In this document: piece by piece, positions 23,116 to 37,236 of the stretch
How positions within the stretch are numbered: position 1 is the stretch's first letter
How the letters are laid out: each line of letters starts with the position of its first letter
NCBI GenBank assembly: GCA_937899715.1
Contig: CALCNX010000092.1
Span: forward strand, 1 to 64,000
DNA from: an uncultured bacterium
GTDB lineage: Bacteria > Bacteroidota > Ignavibacteria > Kapaibacteriales > UBA4661
DNA length: 64,000 nt
Direction of reading: 5' to 3'
Notes under the pieces: generated by a model
Told to the model about the DNA's origin: nothing
What the model saw: the letters and a program-made list of their open reading frames with translations, nothing else
Databases searched by the model: none
Made by a program: the position numbers and the translations under genes

Positions 23116-25557
23116 CTAATCATTCGTGAATGTGTTTTCCATGAGCTTTTCTTTGAATGTTGCTCCGAAGGTGTAACCGAAGGTCAACAGTATAGCGCGT
23201 GTATCTACTTTCCCGATACGGCTAGAGGTGAATCCATCTCCGGCAATCACCAAGCCGCCTTGCAGTGTATTCAAAATATCTGTTGCGACGAGTCGGATAC
23301 GCCCTTTGCCATCCAAGACTTTTTGCTGTAAGGCAGCATCAATATTGAATTGTGCTACGCGATAGCCCTGCGGTACTGCTGTCGGGGCATAATAATTGCC
23401 GATAAGCTGGAAACTGGCATCATCCCAGAGGTTATTCGTGTTTACTACCTTAGCATACCATGTGAGCAAGCTGTTTCCGGCACCGACTTGGATATTACCT
23501 GCATCGAAGGTTTGCTCATATATCGAAAAACTCCCGTTCAGTGTCCAGGACTTCGCCGGATATGCTGTCACAATTGCTTCTGCACCGTATGTTGTTGCTA
23601 CACCGATATTTTCGGGGCGAGAAATTGCAACTCCATCACTCCGAAGTTGTGTAAAACCTCGAATAGTGTTGATTGCATAGCGGTAAAATGCCGACGCTGC
23701 AAAGGATAACACTTCCCAATCATGATTATATCCAAGTTCCAACGATTGTATAAATTCAGGTTGCAAGCGCGGGTTCCCGCTGTTTTGATTGAGAGAATCG
23801 GTAATATCGGTAAAAGGATTGAGTTGCGAGGGGCGGTTGATTCTGCGGCTGTAATTAAATTTCCATAACTCTCCTTGTGCAGGAAAAAAGGCAACTGTCG
23901 CTGAAGGAAACAAATTCGGATACACGTTGGTAAACGATACCGTTCCGTCAGGCGTACTGCCTGCATTGGTGCCATATTCAGCCCGCAAGCCTACACTAAG
24001 TTTCCAATGTGGCGCATTGTTCTCACCGATATTCAGGTTATACTGTCCGTAAAGGGAATGAATCTGCTCAAAAAAATTGAAAAAATTGCTTTGAATCGGC
24101 ACCACTACATATACACCACTTACCTGATTGAAACTTTGAAAATCTGTGCCGACATTCCGAATAATACCTTTGTAACCGGTTTCCAGCGTTTGCTTCTCGC
24201 CCAAAGGATGCGTATAGTCTGCTTTGAAGGTCGTAATAGCAAAGTTGACGTAATTATGTGTTCGCTGCAAAAAAGGGTTGCCAAGCGTATTGTTATTCGC
24301 ATCAAAACTTTGGTTCTTGATGTCGGTATTCTCGCGGTCAAAATTTTGAGCTGTTGAAAATGTGAAGGAAAGTTTTTGTCCTTTGGTCGGAAAATTGTGT
24401 GCATAGCTCAGAGCGGCTTCTGCCACCCAATCTCGTGCAATCTCTAACGAGCGTCGTGAATACTTGCTTTTGAAGTCGCGGGCAGAGGATTGAATGGTAT
24501 TATTCAGCGCTTCATCATTATCTTGCCCCGACAGTGCGCCGAGTAATTCTACAGTGAAGGAGTTATTCTCATCCGGCGTAAAATCTGCCGTGAACCGCAA
24601 ATTGTGGGCTTGGTCAATACGCTCGTCGTTACGGCGTTGGGTAATGTAATATTCTGCCGGAATGCTCGTGTTCACGCGGTCTGTGTTCACAAAGCGCTGA
24701 CGTCCGGCATAGCGAGAGTCAATTCCTAATCCAAGATTCCATTTGTCGGTTTTGTAATTGACGAGAGCCGAACCGTTAAATCGTCCGTGCGCACCATAGC
24801 CACCGCCTAATCCCAGAGCCACGTTCAGGTTTTCCAAATCACTTTTTTTGAGTTTGATATTGATGATACCACCTTCGGCATCCGCATCATATTGTGCTCC
24901 GGGATTATTGATAATTTCGATACTTTCAATGCTTTCCGCCGGAATGCTTTCCAAATTGGTAATGCCGGAGTTTCTGCCGTTGATGAGAATAAGCGGAGCT
25001 TTGCCGCGAATGGTAACGCTGCCCTCAGCATCCACCGCCACTGTGGGCATATTCCGCAGCACATCAGTTGCAGTGCCGCCTTGCTGCGAAAGCGCTGCGT
25101 CTGCGTTGAGGATAAAACCTTGTGTCGTCTTTTTGATAACGTCTTTGTCGGCGGTTACTTCTACGCCCTCCAAAATGGTTTCGTCGCTTTGGAGCGTGAT
25201 GGTGCGCAGATTGAGCGTTGAAGTCGCCGCACTGAGCGAAATTTCCATGCGCCGCTCTTTGTAGCCAATTCGCCGCACGCGCAGCGAATACTGCCCAAAA
25301 GAAAGATTTGAGATAGTGAACGTACCCAAAGAGTCCGTTAGTGAGCCTTTCACAAACTTTCCGCCGGGAGTAGAAAATATGAGCACATTCGCAAAACGCA
25401 CCGAAGCGATTTTGTCGGCTATGATGCCACTAACTGTGCCGTTTTGCTGGGCTGCGACGGGAATAGTACAAATGAATACGATTAAGGATAAAAGCCGAAC
25501 AGCAATCGGAAAAATTATTGCTTTGAAGAAAGAAAGAATTGTTCTGGAAAATGTCAT
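23116..25557 (-). CDS. TonB-linked outer-membrane beta-barrel receptor (OMP_b-brl_3 type)
   Basis: An 813-residue outer-membrane protein. A long hydrophobic signal peptide ends at PVAAQQ. The carboxypeptidase-like domain is seen in GTVSGIIADKIASVRFANVLIF. The plug follows with EGVEVTADKDV, TDVLRNMPTVAVDAEGSVTIRG and IEIINNPGAQYDADAEGGIINI, a signature of the OMP_b-brl_3 group. The rest is a barrel. The start ATG 25557 is chosen because the only longer start is a TTG. The ligand is unknown. It is divergent from mfd across a 347-bp gap. Confidence 0.85.
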   Translation of the reverse strand: MTFSRTILSFFKAIIFPIAVRLLSLIVFICTIPVAAQQNGTVSGIIADKIASVRFANVLIFSTPGGKFVKGSLTDSLGTFTISNLSFGQYSLRVRRIGYKERRMEISLSAATSTLNLRTITLQSDETILEGVEVTADKDVIKKTTQGFILNADAALSQQGGTATDVLRNMPTVAVDAEGSVTIRGKAPLILINGRNSGITNLESIPAESIESIEIINNPGAQYDADAEGGIINIKLKKSDLENLNVALGLGGGYGAHGRFNGSALVNYKTDKWNLGLGIDSRYAGRQRFVNTDRVNTSIPAEYYITQRRNDERIDQAHNLRFTADFTPDENNSFTVELLGALSGQDNDEALNNTIQSSARDFKSKYSRRSLEIARDWVAEAALSYAHNFPTKGQKLSFTFSTAQNFDRENTDIKNQSFDANNNTLGNPFLQRTHNYVNFAITTFKADYTHPLGEKQTLETGYKGIIRNVGTDFQSFNQVSGVYVVVPIQSNFFNFFEQIHSLYGQYNLNIGENNAPHWKLSVGLRAEYGTNAGSTPDGTVSFTNVYPNLFPSATVAFFPAQGELWKFNYSRRINRPSQLNPFTDITDSLNQNSGNPRLQPEFIQSLELGYNHDWEVLSFAASAFYRYAINTIRGFTQLRSDGVAISRPENIGVATTYGAEAIVTAYPAKSWTLNGSFSIYEQTFDAGNIQVGAGNSLLTWYAKVVNTNNLWDDASFQLIGNYYAPTAVPQGYRVAQFNIDAALQQKVLDGKGRIRLVATDILNTLQGGLVIAGDGFTSSRIGKVDTRAILLTFGYTFGATFKEKLMENTFTND

Positions 25558-25904
25558 GGTGACGCTGTCATTAGCTGGAAGAGCGGTGAATAAAGGTTTC
25601 AAACCTACAAAAATCCGACCATCTCACCAAGCCGCATACTTCCTTGTTATGTCCAGCAAGTGTTTATGCGGGGCGGAAATTTTTATGCGATTGCCCTAAG
25701 ATAAAACTTTAGCCTTAGAAATTGCTTTTTCATGCGATTACCCTAAACCTTTTGGGCTACTTCGTCGCCATTCGCACATTTTTTTGTATTTTGTACTGTC
25801 ACTATACGTTGCTCTATTGCGTTGTACGGCGGCATTTTTTTTGGTCACGCTTTCTCCGTGTAGATTTCTCGAACTTACTATACGAATTCACTGTCTGAGT
25901 CATT
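25558..25904. other. Intergenic region between divergent receptor gene and mfd
   Basis: No gene was found. It contains a near-perfect direct repeat, ATGCGATTGCCCTAA at 25685-25699 and ATGCGATTACCCTAA at 25732-25746 (14 of 15 bases identical, 47 bp apart). This could be a regulator site for the receptor gene. The AT-rich stretch 25760-25860 probably holds the mfd promoter, but no box was assigned. Confidence 0.4.
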
Positions 25905-29546
<3,642 letters not shown>

Positions 29547-29603
29547 CACTTATTTTGGCACTATCTTTTTTTGATAGTCAAGAGCAACCTCTCACGCAAA
29601 ACT

Positions 29604-32600
29604 ATGACTCGACGCTCATTATATTCGATGTTTTCAAACAATACCGATAGTAGCAGGACTGCTTGTAGCCGTGATGCTTGTTCCTTGCGATTGTTTCGTT
29701 TGATGCTTTTTGTCTCTGTCCTCTGGGGTAGTATCTGTCTTTCCCGCGTTGCACACGCACAGGAGCAATCGCCTCTCTTGCGACTACTCCAGCCTAATAA
29801 AGGCGAGCGTCTCACGCCCGGTGGTGAGTATCTCCTCATCTGGACAGGCATTTCGCCGCTGGATACGGTACAGCTTTCCTTCAGCATTGATTCCGGTAAA
29901 ACTTGGCAACTCATCACTGCTAATGCTACTGGACTTGCTTACCGCTGGTCGCCCATTCCTTTCACCGTAAGCGAGTCATGTTTGCTATCAGTTAGTACCA
30001 AGCCACGCGACAACACCACTTCCATCCAATCCAGTGCATATGGTCTCAGCTATGGTCAGGCTCGTTCCTCGCCGCGATGGCTTAATCGTTGGTCGGGGTT
30101 TTCATTCGACGGCTCAAAAATTTTGACAATCAGCTCTCGACCCTTTGACGATTCTACACGCCAGACGTATCGCACAGAAGTTTGGGAGGCGGCAACCGGA
30201 AAACGCCTCTACACGTTGCCTGATCGCCTTGCCGACACGACCTTACGCTTTGCTCCGAGCGGCATCACCCCGGGCACAATTCAAACGCAGTTTAGTCCCA
30301 GTGGTACGCTGTTACTGAATATTTTGAGTGATACAACTTTTGGTGTTTTTGATGCTTCCTCCGGGCGTTCACAACGCACTATTCGCATACCACGAGAGGG
30401 CTTTGCAATGGCTCTCCAAAATGTTGGCTGGAGCAATGATGGACAAGAAATGATTGCGCGCGTGTTGGTTCGGGAGCAGGGTACAGGCGCTTCGGGAACG
30501 CTGCTATCGGATAAATTTATTCGATTTAGTGTTAGCGATCAGTCAGACCGCCCTGTTGGTTCGCAGTTCTCCAAAATTGAATTTGACCGATGGGGCAGTA
30601 CTTATCTCGGACTTCTTAATAATCGGCGGCAATGGCTTGCAATGAGACGTAGTAGTAGTATCGCAGAAAATTCTTCTCCTCAAGTACAAGAGATTCTTCT
30701 GTACACGTCCGGCATGGATTCGGCGCGTCGTTTTATTGTACCAGCAAATTACTCGTGGAAGCCGGAAACAATCATGGTAGCGCCAAACGATTCGGTGATG
30801 GCGCTTGTGGCAATTCCGATAAATCCACAGCAGAACCTGCCTAATCTTCTGGCGCTAGTCAATCTTTTTACCGGCGTTCAGCGCACACGTGCTGCGGCAC
30901 GTCCTGTGTCGTGGAGCTCTGACAGCCGCAGTTTAATTTTGCTGGAAGATAGCGGCAAGCAGCCGGAAATATTTGATATTAGCACTTTTACGGTTACAGC
31001 CATATTACAAAACCTCTTTGTAACAGCGTTTGAGCGGTCGTTGAGTATGGGTAATATTATCGGAGAAGTTCAAAGTGGAAGCGAACAAGTTCGCTGGAAT
31101 AACGATGGGCGGCGCTTTCTTGGTTATGAAGCACCACCGCAATTCGGACAACCTTCTACAACAGCTCAAACAATAGGCTTTTGGGATGCCATAAGTGGCT
31201 GTCAGACCGAGCGATTTGCTCTCCCGCGTTTACCCGGTATGGCGCAACCGCTACGTTATTCATTGAGCATGGTTGGTGCTTTTATTGCCAATGGTACCGA
31301 ACGACAGTATATTGTGACCAATAACCAAAGTGATACCGCTTTAGTGCTCACCGTGCAAGCACCATCCTCTTCTTGCCAAGCGTCAATGTCTGATGGCTTG
31401 TGGTCTATCCGTTTGCCAAACGTTATAGTAGCTCAGGAAACGCTGACCTTTCCAACCCTAGTGTGCGAGACCACTGCTACCGCACGTTTTACAGTGACGA
31501 ATCTAACGAATGCGGCACTTATTTTGGAGTCATCGCTGCAAACACTTTCCGGCTCCTCTTCTGATTTCTCTGTTGTACAATCAATATCGCGTCTTATGCC
31601 TGCAAGAGCTATGGAAACAGTCATTCTTCGCTACTCACCGCAGAAATTTGGTGACGCATCTGCGCAAATGGTCTTTACCAATGAAAAAAATGAAGTTGTT
31701 GCCCGCACTGTTGTCATAGCTCGGAGAGATTCTCTGGCTTTCGAGCCACCTGCCCCAACTATTAATCTGGGTCTGGTACCAGCAAAAACAATTCTTACGA
31801 CCACTATTACTATTCGCAATACCGGTAATACTCCACTTCAGTGGTCCACGACGGCGACACGCAGCACATTGGGTAATGTCTTCATCACCACTCTCACCCC
31901 CAATCCAACCCCTGCTGGTGCGTCCGCGCAAGTAACCGTGCGTGTGCAGCCAATAAATTCACTAGGTATTTTTCAAGAAACCCTACCTATATATTTCTGC
32001 GGAAGCAGCACGTCCACAGCCTTTGTGCAGGCTCGTGTACTGCCTGAGTTTCAGCAAATAGATGCCTCTCCACTTGTGGATGGCGGCATCTTAACGTGTG
32101 AAACAAGCATAGACCGCCCACTGCGCATTCAGAATATCGGTGGTAAGCCGCTTACCATAACCACTATGGGTGTCGAGGATGAAAATTTTAGCATCCTTAA
32201 TGCACCACAGCTCCCATTCACATTACTTCCGTTTGATTCACTGGTATTGCAGATTAGGCTTACAGCACAAGCAATAAGCGGTGTGCGCGAATCACGTATT
32301 CTTATTCGTTCCAACGATCCTCTTCGGCAGGTGGTTGAATCTACACTGCGCGTACAGAGGCTTGCTCCAAGCTATCACTGGACACCAAGCGCTCTACGGT
32401 TCGAGCGCGTTGATATTGGTGCAGTGAGTGAGCAAATCGTCGAATTTGCCAATAGTGCTCAGACCCCGCTTTTTTGGGATTCTCTTCCGCGCCGGATGAC
32501 CTCTGATTTTACTATTCTTGCCGTGCAACCTAATCCCACGCCCAATGGTGCTACATCAAGAGTTACTATCCGTTTTAATGGTAGTCCCGCGAGTGGTCTT

Positions 32601-34688
32601 ATTAGTACGACAGCAAGTTTTAATTTGCGTGATATTTGTAACACAACAACACAGCTTGCCTTGGAGGCGATTACCATACAGCCTGCTCCAAAGGTAATTG
32701 TTCGCAACACTATCCTTTTCGATACGCTTCTCTGCGAAACCGAGCGCACACAGCCAGTACAGGTTTTGAACGCGGGTAGGCGGGCTTTGCGCATTGATTC
32801 GGCATTCATTGAGCCAAGAGTAGGAGCGGGACGCAGCCCGGCAACAGATTTTGTTATCCGTGCCGAGAGTGCACCAGCATTCCCGGCAACCGTTGCCGGA
32901 GTAGATAGTGTGAGTGTGCCATTACAGTTTTCTATTAGCTTCCGACCACGAGCTACGGGCTTGCGCGATAACTGGCTTGTGTTGTACTCCAACGACACAA
33001 CATCAAGTCCCGACGGTATAGTGCGGGTGCGGCTTTCGGGGGTAAGCGAAACAGCGAGTTTTACACTTTCGCCGTCTCTCCTCCGCTTTTCTACCGTGAC
33101 AGATTTTACGCCCGTGCGAGACAGTGTGCTTATTTTGAATACCGGAACAAAGCCTTTTGTATGGCAGGGTTTTCCGCGTATTCTGGATAGCCTTTTTACC
33201 CTTGAACGAATAGAACCTTCCACAACTCTGCCCGGCGGAAGCTCGAAGGCATTTATCCGTTTTGTCGGTATCAGTCGAAACGATAACATTCTTCGAGAAT
33301 TCACGCTCACGAATGCTCTCTGCAATGCTTCGCAAACTGTTCGCTTCGCAGCAGGCACAGCAGCACAAGGTACGCTCGGAGCGCTTCGTGATGTGGCAGT
33401 ACGTCTTCTGTGTGGCAATGAGCGTCGTATCGCAATTCCGCTCGAAAATGTCGGTACAGCCACGCTCTCGTTTCCTGAGCAGCCTCGCTTCCTTAATGAC
33501 ACACTCCGTGAAGCAACTGTTTCCCGTGCTCCGACTGCGCTTGGTGTGGGGCAGCGCGACAGTATCATAGTTCTTCTTACCTCACAAAGTGTGGGCACAC
33601 GCACTCTCCGGCTTCAAATTACCACGAACGACCCACTTAGCCCCCGAACAGAATTGCGGATACTGCTCATAAAAGACTCCAGTGCCTTGCGTTTACAGCC
33701 AACGAGCATAGATTTCGGTAATATCAGCGATGGAACGCCTTTGACACGAAGTATCACGATAGAAAATAATGGTACGATTGAGCAGCGAGTGGCTGTGCCG
33801 TTGCAAGTGGGCAATCTCGTCATGGAGGCGCTTGCACCCAATCCCATACCGCCCGGCGGACGTGCGACAGCACAAATTCGCTTTACACCTGTTACCAGTG
33901 CTGCTGTTGGCGGAATCTTGACGGGAAGCCTCATGTTGCGCGATTCATGCGCCCGCGAAAGCATTTTTACGGTGAACGCTCGTTTGACGGATGGCGAATT
34001 TGCGCTACCTGATTCCATCAAACTTGCACCACTTGGCGAGGTGGATGTGCCGATTCTTCTGCGCCGCCGCTCTGGTATTGCTGTTGGCACGACAGCAACG
34101 TTTCGACTGCGTATTGCCAATACATCGCTTTTGCAAGTGCTCTCGCCCACGCAAGCAGCACAAGGTGTCCTTCAAAACCGCGTCGAAAACGGCGCTCGCA
34201 TTATGCGCTTCAGTGTCAATGTTGCCTCCATCAATGAATCTGAACCGATTGTAACGCTACGCTTACGCGGGCTGTTGGGAAATGATTCCCTTACGACTCT
34301 GACGCTTGATAGTGCTTTCGCAGGTGGTACGCCCGTGCGTGGCTCGCAAAGCCGCTTCCAGACGATAGGGCTGAATTATTCCGGCGGTAAACCCCGCTTG
34401 TACTTTACGCCACTGATTACGCTTGTTGCCCCCAATCCCGCATCGGATGAGCTTTTGGTGCGATTATCCGCTCTTGAATCGTCAAGCATTTCTCTGCGAA
34501 TAGTGAACGTACTGGGGCAAACGACGGAAATCTTGACGGGTAGCGTTGATGCGGGCGAGCGGGATTTTCGCTTTGACCTCTCCCCGTTCCCCACGGGCGC
34601 ATATTTGCTTGAATTGCGCTCCCAAAGCCTTGTCAATCCTGCGCTTCCCTTGGAACGCAGCAATACGCGCATACACATCGTGCGTTAA
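29604..34688 (+). CDS. Large T9SS-secreted protein with choice-of-anchor repeats
   Basis: A 1694-residue secreted protein. A signal peptide ends at RVAHAQE. An Ig-like domain follows (TPGGEYLLIWTGISPLDTV), then a region of beta-propeller-like blocks to about residue 600. At least seven repeated ~110-residue choice-of-anchor D/ASPM-like domains come next, each with a pattern like FGxVxxGxxxxRxxxxxNxGxxPL. The C-terminus is a T9SS sorting domain (VAPNPASDELLVRL, then LLELRSQ). It is probably a surface adhesin or structural protein. The OmpA-like gene follows after 13 bp, suggesting co-expression. The start ATG 29604 was chosen over a TTG at 29571. Confidence 0.8.
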   Translation: MTRRSLYSMFSNNTDSSRTACSRDACSLRLFRLMLFVSVLWGSICLSRVAHAQEQSPLLRLLQPNKGERLTPGGEYLLIWTGISPLDTVQLSFSIDSGKTWQLITANATGLAYRWSPIPFTVSESCLLSVSTKPRDNTTSIQSSAYGLSYGQARSSPRWLNRWSGFSFDGSKILTISSRPFDDSTRQTYRTEVWEAATGKRLYTLPDRLADTTLRFAPSGITPGTIQTQFSPSGTLLLNILSDTTFGVFDASSGRSQRTIRIPREGFAMALQNVGWSNDGQEMIARVLVREQGTGASGTLLSDKFIRFSVSDQSDRPVGSQFSKIEFDRWGSTYLGLLNNRRQWLAMRRSSSIAENSSPQVQEILLYTSGMDSARRFIVPANYSWKPETIMVAPNDSVMALVAIPINPQQNLPNLLALVNLFTGVQRTRAAARPVSWSSDSRSLILLEDSGKQPEIFDISTFTVTAILQNLFVTAFERSLSMGNIIGEVQSGSEQVRWNNDGRRFLGYEAPPQFGQPSTTAQTIGFWDAISGCQTERFALPRLPGMAQPLRYSLSMVGAFIANGTERQYIVTNNQSDTALVLTVQAPSSSCQASMSDGLWSIRLPNVIVAQETLTFPTLVCETTATARFTVTNLTNAALILESSLQTLSGSSSDFSVVQSISRLMPARAMETVILRYSPQKFGDASAQMVFTNEKNEVVARTVVIARRDSLAFEPPAPTINLGLVPAKTILTTTITIRNTGNTPLQWSTTATRSTLGNVFITTLTPNPTPAGASAQVTVRVQPINSLGIFQETLPIYFCGSSTSTAFVQARVLPEFQQIDASPLVDGGILTCETSIDRPLRIQNIGGKPLTITTMGVEDENFSILNAPQLPFTLLPFDSLVLQIRLTAQAISGVRESRILIRSNDPLRQVVESTLRVQRLAPSYHWTPSALRFERVDIGAVSEQIVEFANSAQTPLFWDSLPRRMTSDFTILAVQPNPTPNGATSRVTIRFNGSPASGLISTTASFNLRDICNTTTQLALEAITIQPAPKVIVRNTILFDTLLCETERTQPVQVLNAGRRALRIDSAFIEPRVGAGRSPATDFVIRAESAPAFPATVAGVDSVSVPLQFSISFRPRATGLRDNWLVLYSNDTTSSPDGIVRVRLSGVSETASFTLSPSLLRFSTVTDFTPVRDSVLILNTGTKPFVWQGFPRILDSLFTLERIEPSTTLPGGSSKAFIRFVGISRNDNILREFTLTNALCNASQTVRFAAGTAAQGTLGALRDVAVRLLCGNERRIAIPLENVGTATLSFPEQPRFLNDTLREATVSRAPTALGVGQRDSIIVLLTSQSVGTRTLRLQITTNDPLSPRTELRILLIKDSSALRLQPTSIDFGNISDGTPLTRSITIENNGTIEQRVAVPLQVGNLVMEALAPNPIPPGGRATAQIRFTPVTSAAVGGILTGSLMLRDSCARESIFTVNARLTDGEFALPDSIKLAPLGEVDVPILLRRRSGIAVGTTATFRLRIANTSLLQVLSPTQAAQGVLQNRVENGARIMRFSVNVASINESEPIVTLRLRGLLGNDSLTTLTLDSAFAGGTPVRGSQSRFQTIGLNYSGGKPRLYFTPLITLVAPNPASDELLVRLSALESSSISLRIVNVLGQTTEILTGSVDAGERDFRFDLSPFPTGAYLLELRSQSLVNPALPLERSNTRIHIVR

Positions 34689-34701
34689 GGAACTGAAAAG
34701 C

Positions 34702-37080
34702 ATGAATACACTGAACACATATCAACAGAAAATTATTTTTGTAGGACGGGCAAATGCGCGTATCGCTTGGGCTTTGGCAGCGTTGTTTGCTATTGCTTTC
34801 GGCATAGTCGGTGGTCAACATCGCCTTTACGGGCAAAGCAATGATGCGCCCTCCGGCGGCGGTCGTCCTTTCCGTTTAGGTCTATGGGGCGGATATGGCA
34901 TGAATGCGCACACCACAGACTTTCCCGAATTGAGCGGTTATCCAATCTTTACGCCACGAACAGGTGTAAATCAGGGTCCGGCAAATTTTCGCACAGGCGC
35001 TGGCATGGGATTAAGTCTTGGAGCGCTCTACGAACTTCCGCTTGCTCAAAGCCTCGCATTCACAGCGCGACTGAGCTATACAGCGCATGACGGCTTGCTG
35101 ACGACGAGCGATAAAACGCTTTTGGGAGACGTGCAAGGGAACGTGATAGATGCCCTCCACGAATATCGAATCAATGCGCATCTGGCAAGCATTGGTGCTG
35201 ATATTGGCGCAAAATGGACTCCTCTGGGTGGTTTGTACATTGCAGGCGGGCTTCGGGGGGCATGGATGATGCAGAGTACGTTTTCCCAAGAGGAACGTTT
35301 GGTTGCAAGTGGTTCCGGCACTTCTCTCACGGGTGGTTTCGATAAGCAAACGTTCTCACGGGTACGAAATGAGCAAGAAGGCGTACTTCCGTCATCCGCT
35401 CCCATACAGTTTTTTGCTCACGCTGCGCTGGGGTATGAAATCCCTCTTGGTTTCATGCGCCTTGCACCGGAACTTGGCTATATGATGGGACTGACGAGTA
35501 TTCTCGCGGGTGGCACTGCATGGCGAATTGACCAAATACGAGCCGGAATTTCGGCGCTTTTTACCTTTCAACCATTAGCAAGCGGTGTACTGCAAATGTC
35601 TGGCGATTCGTTCGATGAGATTCTCGAAAGCCGCACCCCGTCTCGTTCTGCAAACCAAGATACAACCATCCTTGCCAGCAATACAAAGCCTGATAGGAAT
35701 ACGACTCCCAAAAGTGACGTTCCGAAAAATGACGTAAAGAGCGATGGCTCAAATTCGGGTAAGACTGAGCGCTCGTCGTTGCCAGCAGCACGAACAACGC
35801 TTGATGTGCAGGCGTTTGGCATCGTGCGAACGGCGCAGCGCAGTCTCAAGGAGCGAGGCGAAAAAGAACAAGTCGTTGAAAAGCAGGAACAAAGTGTTAT
35901 TCTGCCAAAACAAGAGGTGATTGTACGACATAATTACTCTCTTTTGCCGTATATCTTTTTTGATGGTGACCGTTCGGCAGCTATTCCACAGCGTTATGCA
36001 CGGCTTACGACGGAAGCAACGGCGCAATTTGCAGCCGAAAAACTCCGCGTTTCGACGACTCTCGCTGCGGGAGAGCATCCATATTATCACCTGCTGAACA
36101 TCGTCGGGCAGCGCATGAAACGGTTCCCCGAAGCGAAATTGAACATTCTGGGCGGTATTGACGGCGCTAGCGGCGAGCGGGACAACCTGAGAGTGGCTCG
36201 GCAGCGAGCTTTGGCAGTGGCTACCTATTTGCGTACGGTCTGGGGCGTAGATTCGGCGCGATTGGTGATGGGTGAGGCGCGTCTTACGGCAAAATCGGGA
36301 CGCATATTCAACGAACAAGACCGTCAGGCTGAGAACCGCCGCGTGGAGCTTTCAAGCGATACGGTTGCGCTTTTGGAACCTATCCAACTTTTTGATACCG
36401 TGCAGCGCAGTGCTCCGGTGCGAGTACGATTTACGCCGACGGCAAAGGGAACAAGCGAGACTGCGGCGGCAATTTCGTCGTGGAATCTTGCCATCCGCCA
36501 AGAAGACCGCCTGATTAAGGAACTGCGCGGCGAAGGGGCACTGCCGCCGTCGCTGGACTGGCGGGCAGACGAGAAAGAATATGCTCTTCTGCGTGTGAAT
36601 GTGCCTTTACAACTTTTGCTTACGGCACAAGAGAAAGCAGGAACGCTGCTCTCCGCACCCGTTCGGTCACTGCCCGTGCAGCCCCGCCTCTTCCGTGTTG
36701 CCGACGAAGAGTATTGTGAGAATCTGCTTATTGAAAAATATAATTTGATTCTCTTCGATGCCACAAAAAGTTCTGTTGCCCAGACGCAAGCAATCACGCT
36801 GAAGGCGCTCAATTCCCGCATCACGGCACGGTCGAAAGTGTTAGTGGAAGGCTACATGGATAAATCGGACGACGAGGAGGCGAACCGAAGGCTTTCCCGT
36901 GCGCGGGCGCAGTCGGCGGCACAGTCGCTCAAGTCCTTTGTGCGCGGCGCACAGCTTGATGTGCAGGGCTATGGCTCTCAGAAGCCGCTCTATGACGACC
37001 GTTTGCCGGAAGGGCGTATGTACTCGCGCACGGTGCTTGTTACGGTCGAAACGCCGCTTGGCGAGGACTGGCAGAAATAA
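34702..37080 (+). CDS. Outer-membrane protein with barrel and two OmpA-like domains
   Basis: A 792-residue protein. A hydrophobic N-terminal segment is followed by a ~300-residue beta-barrel-like part (RLGLWGGYGMNAHTTDFPEL and similar). A disordered Ser/Asp/Lys stretch follows, then an OmpA-like periplasmic domain (YHLLNIVGQRMKRFPEAKLNI, ARQRALAVATYL). A second OmpA-like domain closes the protein (EGYMDKSDDEEANRRLSRARA). OmpA domains bind peptidoglycan. The start ATG 34702 has AAGGAA upstream and lies 13 bp after the T9SS cargo stop. It is paralogous in layout to the genes at 37237 and 54093. Confidence 0.82.
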   Translation: MNTLNTYQQKIIFVGRANARIAWALAALFAIAFGIVGGQHRLYGQSNDAPSGGGRPFRLGLWGGYGMNAHTTDFPELSGYPIFTPRTGVNQGPANFRTGAGMGLSLGALYELPLAQSLAFTARLSYTAHDGLLTTSDKTLLGDVQGNVIDALHEYRINAHLASIGADIGAKWTPLGGLYIAGGLRGAWMMQSTFSQEERLVASGSGTSLTGGFDKQTFSRVRNEQEGVLPSSAPIQFFAHAALGYEIPLGFMRLAPELGYMMGLTSILAGGTAWRIDQIRAGISALFTFQPLASGVLQMSGDSFDEILESRTPSRSANQDTTILASNTKPDRNTTPKSDVPKNDVKSDGSNSGKTERSSLPAARTTLDVQAFGIVRTAQRSLKERGEKEQVVEKQEQSVILPKQEVIVRHNYSLLPYIFFDGDRSAAIPQRYARLTTEATAQFAAEKLRVSTTLAAGEHPYYHLLNIVGQRMKRFPEAKLNILGGIDGASGERDNLRVARQRALAVATYLRTVWGVDSARLVMGEARLTAKSGRIFNEQDRQAENRRVELSSDTVALLEPIQLFDTVQRSAPVRVRFTPTAKGTSETAAAISSWNLAIRQEDRLIKELRGEGALPPSLDWRADEKEYALLRVNVPLQLLLTAQEKAGTLLSAPVRSLPVQPRLFRVADEEYCENLLIEKYNLILFDATKSSVAQTQAITLKALNSRITARSKVLVEGYMDKSDDEEANRRLSRARAQSAAQSLKSFVRGAQLDVQGYGSQKPLYDDRLPEGRMYSRTVLVTVETPLGEDWQK

Positions 37081-37236
37081 ACCAACGACGACGACGGCAA
37101 AACAAATTACCCAGCACATAAAAATATCTTGCGTCAAAGTGTTCTCGTCGTTAGATTACGACTCTGACGCGCTTTATGCGTTTTCCAGTCTGCAAATCAA
37201 CATTATTTTGTTTCAAGTTTTTAGGGATGCCACGCT

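Noticed and set aside
32459..33604. Long minus-strand open frame (381 codons)
   Set aside because: Antisense to the T9SS cargo with no domain, signal or ribosome site; composition is that of a reversed coding strand.
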